DNA from: JABJAG01 sp965222215
Lineage (GTDB): Bacteria > Pseudomonadota > Alphaproteobacteria > UBA6615
Reading direction: 5' to 3'
DNA length: 64,000 nucleotides
NCBI GenBank assembly: GCA_965222215.1
Contig: OZ244931.1
Span: 3,842,276 to 3,906,275 of the forward strand
Part shown: piece after piece, positions 25,889 through 35,350 of the stretch
Numbering within the stretch: position 1 is the first letter of the stretch
How the letters are laid out: every line of letters begins with the position of its first letter
Position numbers and translations under genes: made by a program
Notes under the pieces: generated by a model
Databases searched by the model: none
Told to the model about the DNA's origin: nothing
What the model saw: the letters and a program-made list of their open reading frames with translations, nothing else

Positions 25889-26815
25889 ATGGCCGAGCGC
25901 AAGGTGATCGTGACCATCGCGCCGACGGGCGGGATGGCGAGCAAGAAGCAGAACCCGAATATCCCGACCCAGCCGCAGGAAATCGCGGACGATGTCTATC
26001 GCTGCTATGAGGCGGGCGCTTCGGTGGTGGCCGTCCATGCGCGCCGGCCGGATGACGAGGCGACATGCAATCCCGATATCTATCGCGATATCAACGAGCG
26101 CATCCGGGCCAAATGCGACATCATCATCAACAACTCCACCGGCGGCGGCATCAACGGCGACATGCTGAAGGAATCCACCGACGGGTTCCTCGAAATTTCG
26201 TGGGAAGAACGGTTGAAGGGTCTGGAAGCAGGCGCGGAGATGTGCACCCTCGACCCGACGACCATCGTCGCGAACTTCGAGGGCCGCGAGATCTTCATGA
26301 ACACCTCGCCGGAGCGTTGCCGCGAACTGGCGACCAGGATGAAGGCCAAGGGCATCAAGCCGGAATGGGAGGTGTTCAGCCCGACCCACCTGCTGCAGGA
26401 CGTCAACCGCCTGCTGGCCGAGGGGCTGGACGAGCCGCCGTACTTCATCAACTTCGTGCTGGGCGCGGACCGTGGCTTCCAGGGCGCGATGCCGTACTCG
26501 CCGAAGATTCTGCAGGACATGGTGGACCTGATGCCAGAGGGCGCGAACTTCAACGTCAGCGCCATTGGCCCGGCCCAGCTCAACGCGGCGCTGCAGTCGC
26601 TGCTGCTCGGCGGCCATGTGCGCGTGGGGCTGGAGGACAACCTCTATTACGAACGCGGCGTTCTGGCCAACAACGTGCAGCTTGTCGAGCGTATCGTGCG
26701 TATTATCCGTGAACTGGGTATGGAACCGGCGACACCGGACGAGGCCCGGGAGATCATGGGGCTCAAGCCAATCGTCGTCCTAAACGGGGATTGGTTTTCA
26801 AGTGCTGTTTGGTGA
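25889..26815 (+). CDS. BKACE-family (beta-keto acid cleavage) enzyme with altered C-terminus
   Basis: A 308-residue TIM barrel of the DUF849/3-keto-5-aminohexanoate cleavage family. IAPTGGM, VVAVHARRPDDE (first metal ligand), NNSTGGG, CTLDPTT and the late GLEDNLYYERGVLANNVQLVER segment match the family. Members convert a beta-keto acid plus acetyl-CoA to acetoacetate and an acyl-CoA. GGGAGGAG precedes ATG 25889. After EAREIMGLK the usual short tail is replaced by PIVVLNGDWFSSAVW, reading into sequence of different composition. The 3' end may therefore be a recombination joint, though the catalytic part is intact. Confidence 0.87.
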   Translation: MAERKVIVTIAPTGGMASKKQNPNIPTQPQEIADDVYRCYEAGASVVAVHARRPDDEATCNPDIYRDINERIRAKCDIIINNSTGGGINGDMLKESTDGFLEISWEERLKGLEAGAEMCTLDPTTIVANFEGREIFMNTSPERCRELATRMKAKGIKPEWEVFSPTHLLQDVNRLLAEGLDEPPYFINFVLGADRGFQGAMPYSPKILQDMVDLMPEGANFNVSAIGPAQLNAALQSLLLGGHVRVGLEDNLYYERGVLANNVQLVERIVRIIRELGMEPATPDEAREIMGLKPIVVLNGDWFSSAVW

Positions 26816-26906
26816 TCACCCGAATTCCCCGGTGCCAGTTGGCTAACTTGGCCGCGCCTTACCAGGGGGCTGACCATTCAAAAAAAACTAAACAGGAGCA
26901 AGGACA

Positions 26907-27434
26907 ATGGCCCGAGTTTTTCGTCGCGTAGTTACGGGGCACAATTCTGAGGGGAAATCCTTTATTTGGAAAGATGGTCCACCGCCCCAATCTCTAGAGC
27001 CACTCCCTCAGCTCAAATTGCATGAACTTTGGGAAACAGGATCTCTAGCCGACAATTCCGGCGATAAAGACTGCGCAGTTCGTGAAAACAGTATCGAACC
27101 GCACGACCCGGCGGGTACTGTATTTCGCTTTGTGGAATTTCCTCCGGATGAGGTCTGGCAAGGAGCAGATCTGGGAGAAGCTTTCGCCGAAATGGGAAGT
27201 GGTGAAGCACATGACACCACCTCTGACGAGGCGGTCGCCATGCACGAAACCCAGACCACCGATTATGCGCTGGTATTAGAAGGAGAGATTTGGGCTGTGA
27301 TGGAAAAGGGAGAGACAAAGCTCCGAGCGGGTGATGTCCTGATTCAGCGCGGTACAAACCATGCTTGGTCCAACCGGTCTGGCAAACCGGCCGTCATGGC
27401 CTTCGTACTTGTTGGGGCAAAACAAAGAATATAA
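26907..27434 (+). CDS. Cupin-domain protein
   Basis: A 175-residue protein. The C-terminal half (about 105-170) has the cupin motifs: MHETQTTDYALVLEGEIWAVME with a Glu/His metal site, and GDVLIQRGTNHAWSNRSG with a second His. The N-terminal half has a conserved NSxxPxD-like stretch typical of small single-cupin enzymes of unknown substrate. An AGGAGCAAGGA precedes the ATG. It follows the BKACE gene but lies beyond its odd 3' joint, so cotranscription is uncertain. Confidence 0.82.
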   Translation: MARVFRRVVTGHNSEGKSFIWKDGPPPQSLEPLPQLKLHELWETGSLADNSGDKDCAVRENSIEPHDPAGTVFRFVEFPPDEVWQGADLGEAFAEMGSGEAHDTTSDEAVAMHETQTTDYALVLEGEIWAVMEKGETKLRAGDVLIQRGTNHAWSNRSGKPAVMAFVLVGAKQRI

Positions 27435-27770
27435 GCATGAGTCGTGAAATTCCTTGGACGCATCTAACGCGCAGGTACTGCGGCCCGCGATAGGCTCCGG
27501 TTCGTAACCGAACTTTGGGGACGAGCGAATTATGCAGCTATGCCGGTTGAATAGTAGAGTAGGCTGGTCAGCGTTAATCGGGGCCGCGTGTCACGGTGAT
27601 CGTTTGTCCTAGGCGCCGTCCTAATGGAAAATGGGGTTCCAAGATGATGGCAGTTGCTTCAGATCAGAGTGTATTCGACAACATTCTGGGGCCCATTTGA
27701 CGAACGCCGGAGATGACTTACGCTCGGCAACGACTGATCTCGGGACTTCGCACCGTACGTGTTCTTACTC
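27435..27770. other. 336-bp gap, no supported gene
   Basis: Lies between the cupin gene and the convergent end of the MFS gene. It contains a short inverted repeat GTTCG-TAAC-CGAAC near 27502-27515 but no credible coding sequence; an open frame from 27631 runs antisense into the MFS gene and is a shadow. Confidence 0.55.
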
Positions 27771-29393
27771 TTACTTCGGGTCAGTTTCCCGCGGGTCAAG
27801 CGGTTCGCTTGTTTGCGATTCTGAATTTGCGTCTTGGGCGGGCCCGGTGATGCTGCGCAGCCGCTGCACGCCGATGGCCGGCATAATCGCCAACGCTGTC
27901 ACAGCAGCCACGACCATGAATGAATCCCGGTAACCGAGCATGTTGGCTTGTGCGTGGACGACACGACCGAGATATTCTAGTGCTGTCGGTAACTGTTGTG
28001 ATTCCGCGACGCCGATCTTTGACAGCAGGCTATTGACCCGTGCGAGAAGTTCTATGGTCTCGCTATTGGATGGGTTCTGGCTTTCGATCATTGTACTACT
28101 GAAGAACTGCGTTCGCCGCTCCAGAAAGACGGCCAGAAAATTGACGCCAAAGGCACCGCCAAGCTGACGTGTAAAGTTAATCGTACCCGACCCTTGTGCC
28201 ACCAGCATTGGCGGCAGCGCGCGCAAGCTCCCAACACTGAGGGCGGGAAATATAAACCCGAGACCGACCCGGCCGATGATGATCCACCAAGCGAGCGTCC
28301 AAAATCCAGTATCGAGGTCTACATCGGCCATCAGGACTGCCGACAGGGCGAACAATAACAGGCCAAAGCCGATTAGAATGTCTGCTGGTAGCAGGTCGCT
28401 CAACCGGCCGGCCAAGGGAAACACGACGCCGAGAAGCAGTCCGCCAGGCATCAGTAACAGACCCGCAACTGTTGGTGTTATGCCTTGAACCGTCTGGACG
28501 AAGAGTGGAACGAGATACGTCGTACCGAAAACGCCGGCACCGAAGATAAAGCTGACGATTGCGGCGGACGTGAAGCTGGGGTTGGTGAACAAGCGCAGAT
28601 CAAGCAACGGTTCCTTCGCGCGAAGCTCCCAGATAATGAACACCGCAGTCGCTGTCAGAGAGGCCGCAAACAGGAGCACAATCGTCGTAGACCCCCACCC
28701 ATCGCGCTGACCGTTGGAAAGTGCGGTCAGCAATACCGCCAATGCCATTGACATCAAGGCAAAGCCGGTCCAGTCAAAGCGCGGTCGCCGAGCCTTAGGG
28801 TGATGCGCCGGGTAGACAAAATATGCCATCGCCATGCCGATCAATGCGAATGGAACCGCAACATAGAAGACATAACGCCAACTGAAACTGTCAATTAGTA
28901 CGCCGCCGACGAAGGGCCCGATAGCCGGCGCTAGTACGACACCAAGCCCGAAGATACCCATTGCTTTGCCGCGTTGTTCGGGCGGGAAAACCCGAAACAT
29001 CGCGACCATCGAGAGCGGTTGAACGATCCCCGCAGCCGCTCCCTGTAATACCCGGGCGAGGATCAGAAGCTCTTCGTTCGGCGCTATGCCGCCGATGAAC
29101 GAACCAATTATAAACAACATAAGTGCGGCGAGGAACGTGGTCCGAAGACCGAGAGCCTTGTCGAGCCAATCCGTCATTAACATTGTAGCGGTCATCGCGG
29201 CGAGAAAGGCAGTAGAGAGCCACTGAGCCTTGACCTGTCCGATGCCAAAGGCACCCATGATATCGGGGATGGCCACGTTGACGATCGTCGCCGTTAGAAT
29301 GACAGCGATAGAGGCGATCAGCGAGGTTAGCGTAACCAACCAGCGGTGTGCCGCGTCGCGTCGCGAGGGCGGCGCTTCATTGGCGGCTGACAT
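27771..29393 (-). CDS. MFS drug/solute efflux permease, DHA2 (EmrB-like) family
   Basis: A 540-residue integral membrane protein with about 14 hydrophobic helices. Motif A-like LTALSNGQ and FxG segments and motif C GLGVVLAPAIGPFVGGVL mark the drug:H+ antiporter-2 family. The start overlaps the preceding HlyD gene by 17 nt, with GGAA just before the ATG. With the HlyD and MarR genes it forms an EmrRAB-like export operon using an outer-membrane channel encoded elsewhere. Confidence 0.9.
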   Translation of the reverse strand: MSAANEAPPSRRDAAHRWLVTLTSLIASIAVILTATIVNVAIPDIMGAFGIGQVKAQWLSTAFLAAMTATMLMTDWLDKALGLRTTFLAALMLFIIGSFIGGIAPNEELLILARVLQGAAAGIVQPLSMVAMFRVFPPEQRGKAMGIFGLGVVLAPAIGPFVGGVLIDSFSWRYVFYVAVPFALIGMAMAYFVYPAHHPKARRPRFDWTGFALMSMALAVLLTALSNGQRDGWGSTTIVLLFAASLTATAVFIIWELRAKEPLLDLRLFTNPSFTSAAIVSFIFGAGVFGTTYLVPLFVQTVQGITPTVAGLLLMPGGLLLGVVFPLAGRLSDLLPADILIGFGLLLFALSAVLMADVDLDTGFWTLAWWIIIGRVGLGFIFPALSVGSLRALPPMLVAQGSGTINFTRQLGGAFGVNFLAVFLERRTQFFSSTMIESQNPSNSETIELLARVNSLLSKIGVAESQQLPTALEYLGRVVHAQANMLGYRDSFMVVAAVTALAIMPAIGVQRLRSITGPAQDANSESQTSEPLDPRETDPK

Positions 29394-30540
29394 CGATTTC
29401 CAGCTCGACCATCATGCCGGGGCGCAATAGCCCATCTGTTTGGTCGAGGGCGACACGGATTGGAACGCGCTGGGTCACCTTCGTGAAGTTGCCGCTCGGA
29501 TTCGGTGCCGGTAGAAGTGCAAACTGGCTTGTCGTTACATTGCCGATCCGCGCCAACGTTCCCATGAAAATGCGGCCAGGATAGGCATCTACGTCGATTG
29601 TTACCGTTTGTCCCAGACGAAGCTTACGCACCTGCGTTTCCTTGACATTTGCTTCAACCCACACGCCGTCGGGGTTATGTAGGAGCAGCAGCCGCTGGCC
29701 TGTCTGCACGAATTCCCCGACGGACACGAAAGTCTTGTCGATGACCGCATCGATCGGACTGATTACGGTCATGTCTTCGATCTCGATTTTCTTGCGTTCG
29801 CGCCGCGCGTTCAAGATCTCGCGCTCTGCGTCTAGCCGCGAGAGATCGCGCTGAAGAACTTCCATCTCACTGCGCGCGGCTTCGGCGGTATCCAGCGCGG
29901 CTGCTGCTGCCGCGACTTCTGCGTACGCTTTAGCGCGCGCCTGCGTTGCTGTTGCGACATCGGTTTGACGCGCCTGCCAGCGTTGAGTTGAAACGATACC
30001 GTGCTTCCTAAGCGAGTTGGCGCGGGCGAACTCGTCGCGCGCCAGCTTGAGTTCGGATTCACGGACCGATACTTCGGCTTGCGCGGCGTCAAAGCCGGAT
30101 CGACGGGCGGCAATCCCTGAGGTCGTGGTTCGATCGAGCAGTTCGATCCGGGTCCGCGTTTGAGCAAGCTGCGCGTCGATTCCCTCGATCATATAGTCAA
30201 GCTCAAGCAATTGTAGCTTTGCTTCGCGATCATCTATGCGGGCTAGGTGGTCACCGTGTTTGACCCGGTCACCTTCAGTCACTGCCAGATCAGTTATGAA
30301 TCCGGGTAGGCGTGTGCTGATTGTTTTCACATCCCCGTCGATGCGGGCATCGACGATATGGACAAAGTAGATTTGCCCGATAACCCAGTCCGTTCCCCAG
30401 GCCGCCAGAGCGGCAATGACCGCTGCGGCCGCAACAAACGGGCCAAGCCGCCGCACAATGTGCCCCTGCGATGGCGGTGTGCCATCGTTTTCATTTGCCG
30501 GGTGAAGACGCGTCCGGTCAGCGGTATCGTCGCGCGCCAT
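29377..30540 (-). CDS. HlyD/EmrA-family membrane fusion protein
   Basis: A 387-residue periplasmic adaptor: short basic cytoplasmic N-terminus, one transmembrane helix (about 33-50), a barrel-sandwich first half (HIVDARIDGDVKTISTRLPGFI), a long coiled coil of about 150 residues, then the second hybrid half (TVISPIDAVIDKTFVSVGEFVQTG and VWVEANVKETQVRKLRLGQTV). ATG 30540 overlaps the MarR stop (TGATG), so translation is coupled. It links the MFS pump to an outer-membrane factor. Confidence 0.9.
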   Translation of the reverse strand: MARDDTADRTRLHPANENDGTPPSQGHIVRRLGPFVAAAAVIAALAAWGTDWVIGQIYFVHIVDARIDGDVKTISTRLPGFITDLAVTEGDRVKHGDHLARIDDREAKLQLLELDYMIEGIDAQLAQTRTRIELLDRTTTSGIAARRSGFDAAQAEVSVRESELKLARDEFARANSLRKHGIVSTQRWQARQTDVATATQARAKAYAEVAAAAAALDTAEAARSEMEVLQRDLSRLDAEREILNARRERKKIEIEDMTVISPIDAVIDKTFVSVGEFVQTGQRLLLLHNPDGVWVEANVKETQVRKLRLGQTVTIDVDAYPGRIFMGTLARIGNVTTSQFALLPAPNPSGNFTKVTQRVPIRVALDQTDGLLRPGMMVELEIDVSRQ

Positions 30541-31025
30541 CAGTCTGCTTCCGCGAGCTTCCTCATGGCCCGTTCTGACGAGCGGTCGTAGACTGCAATG
30601 TTCTTTCGGATGCGTTGGAACACGCGAATGCACGTGGCGATATCGGCGTCGTTCACATCGCTCAGCAAGTGTTGCCGCGAATCCGCAACGATGCGTTCGA
30701 TTTCGTCGACAATCGGTTGTGCAGAAGGCGTTAACGTCAGAGTCTTCCCTCTGCGGTCACTCTTCGCCTCCCGCCGCACAACCAAGTCCGCGTCTTCGAG
30801 GGCATCCAGAAATTTGACCAGAGTCGGACCCTCGACACCCATTCGTTCGGCGAGATCCCTCTGCAGCAACCCACTGCCACCACGGGCAATATGCAACAGC
30901 GTCATCCAGCGCGCCTGCGTAATTCCCATCGGTCGCAAACGAGCATCGACGAGCGCCCTCCAGGATCGATAAACCCGACCGAGCTCCGTGCCGAACTGTT
31001 CTTCCTGTGAGGGAGTAGAAATCAT
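30540..31025 (-). CDS. MarR/SlyA-family regulator of the efflux operon
   Basis: A 161-residue winged-helix protein (QARWMTLLHIARGGSGLLQRDLAERMGVEGPTLVKFLDALEDADLVVRREAKSDRRGKTLTLT). It is the first gene of the MarR-HlyD-MFS operon and presumably represses it until ligand binds. A dyad ATAG-GTAA-CTAT at 31041-31052 lies 15 nt upstream of its start, the usual place for the autoregulatory operator. Confidence 0.9.
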   Translation of the reverse strand: MISTPSQEEQFGTELGRVYRSWRALVDARLRPMGITQARWMTLLHIARGGSGLLQRDLAERMGVEGPTLVKFLDALEDADLVVRREAKSDRRGKTLTLTPSAQPIVDEIERIVADSRQHLLSDVNDADIATCIRVFQRIRKNIAVYDRSSERAMRKLAEAD

Positions 31026-31040
31026 ATTGATGCCTAATTG

Positions 31041-31052
31041 ATAGGTAACTAT
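31041..31052. promoter_or_regulatory. MarR operator candidate
   Basis: ATAG and CTAT separated by GTAA form a short dyad in an AT-rich promoter region directly before the MarR gene. The rest of the 307-bp gap to 31332 holds a second small palindrome GTGCAA-TC-TTGCAC (31080-31093) and no supported gene. Confidence 0.45.
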
Positions 31053-31332
31053 TTATTCATGTGAATTCCTGACGTCAAGGTGCAATCTTGCACTTGCCGG
31101 TGATTGCCTCTGTCCTGACAGAAATTCGCGGTTCAGTTTGTCGAGGGCGGGTTGACGATATCTCCGTCAGAGATTTTCTGTCCCGTACTCTAGACGTTGG
31201 AGAATTTTCAGAACCATCGGATGGGGGTGCAGTCAGGTGAATTAAGGAGATCTAAACTCGGCGACTTTTTAAGAGCACATCTCCACTACACCAATTTATT
31301 CGCGATCGTGATTATATTTCTGCCAAGGTCAT

Positions 31333-32157
31333 CTACTGAAAGTTGGTGGGAGAACTGTAGATATGCCTTCCGATGTGCTCTCCGGCGGCACGTTTGAGTG
31401 TCAGATAATCAATCACCCCGGTTTCCGGTAGACTTTGTTTGGATTGATAGGCTTTGAGGGCTTGGGAAAAGCTTTCTGTCATGACGACCTGATTTTGGGT
31501 CGGGTCATAAACTATGGTGTTTTCGAAGTTCAATGAGCGTCCCAAAAGCGCAATGGTTTGAGCCGACCATGATGAGGCATAGGGCGCTTCATGCTTTGAG
31601 GCTTTGATTTCAACGTCCAGCATCGCTGCAACGGAACTACCGTTCTCGTTGCCAGCAGCTAGGGCCTGCTCCCAAATTCTCTCCCACGATTCCAGGGACA
31701 TCTTGCCGACTCTCGCGCTGATCTCGTTCGAGATAAGGGCCGCAGTCGCGAAATTCTCTGAGGCTTCTGCAACCTGAAAGCTCTTGTACAAGTTTGCGGC
31801 AACACCCCAGCTCGTAAGCACTTCACGATGGGGATTCCCGACCTGGCCACAGTCTCGTTCAACGCTGAAGTAACGCCCCTGCGTGACAGTGATTGCAATG
31901 CGGTGACGTTGCGGGCACTCTAGGGTTGGCGCCATCACAAGCTTGCCGTTCTGGGAAGTGGTTCCGACATACTCGGCATGCTCGTGTCCTTGTGGCGGGA
32001 CGAGTTCGATCTTCGTCACCAGGCCTTTGCCTCGGTCGTCGACGACCAGCATCTCGCCGAGCTGACCGGCGTAAACGGTTCCAGCCGAAATAACGAGGAA
32101 TGTCAGAGCGTAAAAGGCTCGTTGCGAGAATTTGGCTGTTGAGTTCATCGGGTTCAT
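31333..32157 (-). CDS. Exported protein with C-terminal peptidoglycan-binding-like repeat
   Basis: A 274-residue protein. Residues 1-31 form a signal peptide (hydrophobic FYALTFLVISAGTVYAG). A middle region has Cys residues in LECPQRHR and VERDCGQVG, then helical sequence. The last 40 residues (FSQALKAYQSKQSLPETGVIDYLTLKRAAG) resemble a peptidoglycan-binding domain 1 repeat. It is the last gene of the minus-strand train that starts at 40788. ATG 32157 is chosen over a start 11 codons upstream; a second ATG three codons later is possible. No specific function recognised. Confidence 0.6.
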   Translation of the reverse strand: MNPMNSTAKFSQRAFYALTFLVISAGTVYAGQLGEMLVVDDRGKGLVTKIELVPPQGHEHAEYVGTTSQNGKLVMAPTLECPQRHRIAITVTQGRYFSVERDCGQVGNPHREVLTSWGVAANLYKSFQVAEASENFATAALISNEISARVGKMSLESWERIWEQALAAGNENGSSVAAMLDVEIKASKHEAPYASSWSAQTIALLGRSLNFENTIVYDPTQNQVVMTESFSQALKAYQSKQSLPETGVIDYLTLKRAAGEHIGRHIYSSPTNFQ

Positions 32158-32202
32158 GCGGGGACTTTCTTTTCGTTGAGCTCTCTCCACAGTGCCGCTC
32201 AG

Positions 32203-32847
32203 TCAAAGAGCGAGCAGAACAAGAAAGCCGGCGGCAAAGACGACGCCGAGCGCACGGCCCGTACTTTTGTTAGGAACGAGCACGCTCGCGGATATTGCCA
32301 AGAGGGCCGTGAGGGCTCCCAGGAGAACCCAGAACTCATTCTCCAGGAAGAATGTCGTGATCGAGGGCCGGACCAACCGCATCGCCTGATCCGAACTCGA
32401 GAGAAGCAAGACGATTCCGTCATCGGCTGCGTATTGCGCGGAAACATGGCCCTCGAAGCCCGGATGGAACTCGTCAAATCTGATTGTGATGCTGTTGTTT
32501 ACGGGCTCGGTCACGTTTGTGATTGATGCGGGGGGAACGGCAACCGACGTGACTTTGCCGACGAACTGGCCAGGCTGTTTCCTGACCTGCAGTTCGAACG
32601 TGACGTTACTGAACTTGGTCCGGGAGAGATTTTCGATCTCCAGAACGACGGATGTACATGCGCCTACGGATTCGCATTGGGATGGTGCCTCCGCAATTGC
32701 ATATTTGACGATCGGCTGCGAAGCCAGCCGATCGACCGTGTGGGTAATCCACCATGCGAAAGCCCCGACCAAGACCGTGAGGAGGAAAGGCGGTGCAGAA
32801 GAGCGGAGGAATTCTCTCACGCCTTTTTCCATTTCGGTATCGGACAT
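32203..32847 (-). CDS. Membrane protein of unknown function (214 aa)
   Basis: One N-terminal transmembrane helix (about 18-37), an extracytoplasmic region with beta-rich sequence (VVLEIENLSRTKFSNVTFELQVRKQPG, reminiscent of an immunoglobulin-like fold) and two C-terminal helices (about 168-188 and 196-214). A Cys pair (QCESVGAC) could form a disulfide outside the cytoplasm. Gap of 60 nt to the upstream membrane protein gene; same operon. No family recognised. Confidence 0.6.
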   Translation of the reverse strand: MSDTEMEKGVREFLRSSAPPFLLTVLVGAFAWWITHTVDRLASQPIVKYAIAEAPSQCESVGACTSVVLEIENLSRTKFSNVTFELQVRKQPGQFVGKVTSVAVPPASITNVTEPVNNSITIRFDEFHPGFEGHVSAQYAADDGIVLLLSSSDQAMRLVRPSITTFFLENEFWVLLGALTALLAISASVLVPNKSTGRALGVVFAAGFLVLLAL

Positions 32848-32907
32848 GTCATTGGAATTCTGTTGGACGGTGTAACAGCGGAGCCAAGTGGGTGCGCCTT
32901 GGTGATC

Positions 32908-33768
32908 CTAGGCGGTCGGTTTCGGTGATGATGAGTTATCTGATTTCCCTCCCGCCGCGCGCAGGTTGGCGACCTTCCCCAACAGATCGAACCAGAAGGG
33001 TGCCCCGAGGCTGATCGCGGCAATCGTAATCAGCCATCCGAGGAATGACTTTAGCCAATCGACCGGGCCGCTTGGCAAGCTGTCCCATCCGATCGGAAAA
33101 CTCTCGAGAGCTTCGAGATTACCCGCCTCCAGTTGGGGGAGAGCTTCCTGTTCTCCGGCCGCCTGTGCCTGCGCTGCGATAGAGGCGCGAAGGCCGTCGT
33201 TGCGCCAAAGCTCTTCGGCGATATGGACAGAACTTGCATTGGTCGCGATCACGACACCTGCGGCGATGAGAAAAATGATCCACTGGACCTTGCGCTTGTA
33301 CCAGCCGGCGATACGGCTCATGCCCTCATCGAACCATCCGGCAAGCTTGTCCTTGAGACCGTTTGCGGCATCTTCGCCATTGTCGATCAACGCTTCGAGA
33401 ATGCGCCGCAATGGGTGATCTGCATCGATCTTGCTGACGATATCGCGCGCTTCCTCGGCGGTGCAGGCGACGTAGGATTTGTTCGCGTTGTCCTTCGCGA
33501 GGATTTCGAGCAGAACCTCGCTGAACGTCTGCGGCGCAATGTAGGAGGGTAGCTTGCCTTCCTTTGCGAGATTCTTGATCAGCGGATGTTCATAAACCCG
33601 TTTGGCATATTCATTGCCAACGAGGTTGCGGATGCCTTCATTCAGGTTTTTGGAGCGCAGCGCGAATAAACTCGCGATCCATTCCTGTACGGCGGATGTG
33701 ACCAGGCTCAAAACGACAAAAAAGAATATGAGCCCAAGCGCGACGTCTATTGCCGGATGATCGAGCAT
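32908..33768 (-). CDS. Conserved-looking membrane protein of unknown function (286 aa)
   Basis: N-terminal transmembrane helix (IDVALGLIFFFVVLSLVTSAVQEWIASLFALRS), a cytosolic helical domain of about 110 residues, a second helix (VQWIIFLIAAGVVIATNAS), a polar loop, and a third near the C-terminus (FLGWLITIAAISLGAPFWFDLLGKVANLR). The hydrophobic start followed by LRSKNLNEGIRNLVG is a pattern I associate with unnamed proteobacterial membrane proteins. It probably scaffolds the other exported proteins of this train. Confidence 0.6.
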   Translation of the reverse strand: MLDHPAIDVALGLIFFFVVLSLVTSAVQEWIASLFALRSKNLNEGIRNLVGNEYAKRVYEHPLIKNLAKEGKLPSYIAPQTFSEVLLEILAKDNANKSYVACTAEEARDIVSKIDADHPLRRILEALIDNGEDAANGLKDKLAGWFDEGMSRIAGWYKRKVQWIIFLIAAGVVIATNASSVHIAEELWRNDGLRASIAAQAQAAGEQEALPQLEAGNLEALESFPIGWDSLPSGPVDWLKSFLGWLITIAAISLGAPFWFDLLGKVANLRAAGGKSDNSSSPKPTA

Positions 33769-33907
33769 GATCCCCCCATGCCAATCCCAAGGGTTGCCAA
33801 ATACTAATCAAACACCCGAATTGCGGGAAGATGAATTTTGAGCCTCGAGGTCCTCGGGAACTACAACCCGTCATCGTTCAGGGCCAGATCCGGCGAGATT
33901 CTTGGAG

Positions 33908-34300
33908 TTAGCCGGCGAGACGCTCCGAGACCTTGTCCACAATCTTTTTCAGTTTTGCGAGAATGTCAGCGAACTGTTGCGGGGTTTCCGCGAGCTTTTC
34001 CAGCCTTTCACGGTCGGCGGCGAGATCCCGGCGCGCGCCCGTCAGGGCGTTCTTGATCCGTTGGATGCCGTCGGACTTATCGAGGGCCCCCATTGTCACA
34101 TAGCCAAGCTCCTCGACGGCGAGCATGACCTCGGCCTTGTCAGAGCGCAGTTCTTTGAGCTTGTCGCGATCGGCCTTGGAAAGCGGGCTGGTCCATTCCT
34201 TGTCCTTGATGCGCGCGATTTCTGCTTCGATACTCTCGATAATCGTGAGAAAGGCGGCTCGCGCCGTTCGGGCTTCTTCGACAATTTCCTGACGTGTCAT
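33908..34300 (-). CDS. Coiled-coil protein of unknown function (130 aa)
   Basis: Almost entirely helical and charged, with heptad-like runs (AFLTIIESIEAEIARIKDKEW, then DKLKELRSDKAEVMLAVEELG and LEKLAETPQQFADILAKLKKIVDKVSERL). No signal peptide or membrane segment. It lies 16 nt after the lipoprotein gene and so is cotranscribed with it; a cytosolic partner is likely. Confidence 0.6.
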   Translation of the reverse strand: MTRQEIVEEARTARAAFLTIIESIEAEIARIKDKEWTSPLSKADRDKLKELRSDKAEVMLAVEELGYVTMGALDKSDGIQRIKNALTGARRDLAADRERLEKLAETPQQFADILAKLKKIVDKVSERLAG

Positions 34301-34315
34301 GATCTGTCCTCATTG

Positions 34316-35350
34316 TTACTGATCGTTGGCCGCAGACTCGCCTTGGGCTTCGGCGGCCTTTTTGAACTCGCGCGCGATTGCCACGAGGTTCTTGGTTTTC
34401 TGAACGAGGTTCTCGACCTCGGCGATGGCTGTCGAAAGATCGGTGCTGCTGCGATTGAGGGTTGAAACGATCTTCCCGTGGGCCGTCGCAAATGCGTGAA
34501 ATACGGAATCTTCTGAGCCGAGTTCGGCACGTGCCTTCAGCGCCGTATCGAGGCGGGATGCGGCTTGCAGCAAGGCCTCAAGGTTCTTTTCCGATCGTTC
34601 CGTCTCCCAATTTCCCAGAGCTTTGTCGTACTGCTCCGTAAACCGGCGGACATCGCCATCGATGGCAAATCCGGCGCTCGTCGAAAAATAGGCCGCGGCC
34701 TCGACGAGAAGCGGTTGCATGTCCCGCGTTGCAGCCCGTAGAGCAGATAGTTTGGCCTGGGTCTGGTACTCGCCGTACACGAAGGCTGCGAGGCTGGCGA
34801 CGGAGGCCTGGAATGCGCCACATGCCGGTTTTGCAACGACGCCAACACCCGAGAAAGCCGCGAGCGTTCCGGCCAGGCCACAAACACCTTCCATGGCGCT
34901 GGAAACGCCGGCCTTGAGTTCGTCCGTGTTGTCGGCGGCGGCAGTTTCCTTCAAGCCCGATGCATAGGTCGCAATCTCACGGGCGACAGCCAGCTGGTTC
35001 GGGATGAGGCTCGCCACATTCAGTTCGCTGCCTGCATCGTCGGCACCGCTTTGGGCGTCGCTTTGTGTCATGAGCCGAATCTCGCAACCTGGGGCATCGA
35101 AACTGCAATTCGCTCGGGCCAGGGGGCGGATGAGAACGCGTTCACCATTCGCATCCGCACCATCAATTGCGCGCTTTTGGCGGATTTCGGTAATCCGACG
35201 GGCCGAGGTCTCATCGAGTTCGGCAAGGGCCGTCTTATTGTTGTCGGCAGCGTCTGCAAAGCTGTTGAGCACGCGGTCCAGCCCCGCCGGAGAACTGCAG
35301 CCCGAGAGAATGAGCAGGGAAATGACAGATGTGACAACGATACGAGTCAT
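34316..35350 (-). CDS. Lipoprotein of unknown function (344 aa)
   Basis: Type II signal peptide with lipobox LILSGC, lipidation at Cys18, next residue Ser, so probably outer-membrane destined. The mature protein is rich in Ala, Asp and Glu and largely helical, with a Cys pair region (NCSFDAPGCE) and a hydrophobic middle (GVCGLAGTLAAFSGVGVVAKPACGAFQASVASLAAFVYGEY). Its ATG overlaps the patatin stop (35347-35350), so the two are translationally coupled, suggesting a functional pair. Confidence 0.65.
   Translation of the reverse strand: MTRIVVTSVISLLILSGCSSPAGLDRVLNSFADAADNNKTALAELDETSARRITEIRQKRAIDGADANGERVLIRPLARANCSFDAPGCEIRLMTQSDAQSGADDAGSELNVASLIPNQLAVAREIATYASGLKETAAADNTDELKAGVSSAMEGVCGLAGTLAAFSGVGVVAKPACGAFQASVASLAAFVYGEYQTQAKLSALRAATRDMQPLLVEAAAYFSTSAGFAIDGDVRRFTEQYDKALGNWETERSEKNLEALLQAASRLDTALKARAELGSEDSVFHAFATAHGKIVSTLNRSSTDLSTAIAEVENLVQKTKNLVAIAREFKKAAEAQGESAANDQ

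Noticed and set aside
27631..27933. Plus-strand 100-codon frame entering the MFS gene
   Set aside because: Runs antisense into the MFS C-terminus and has no independent support.
33902..34465. Plus-strand open frame of 187 codons over the coiled-coil and lipoprotein genes
   Set aside because: Antisense shadow across two well-supported genes and their intergenic gap.
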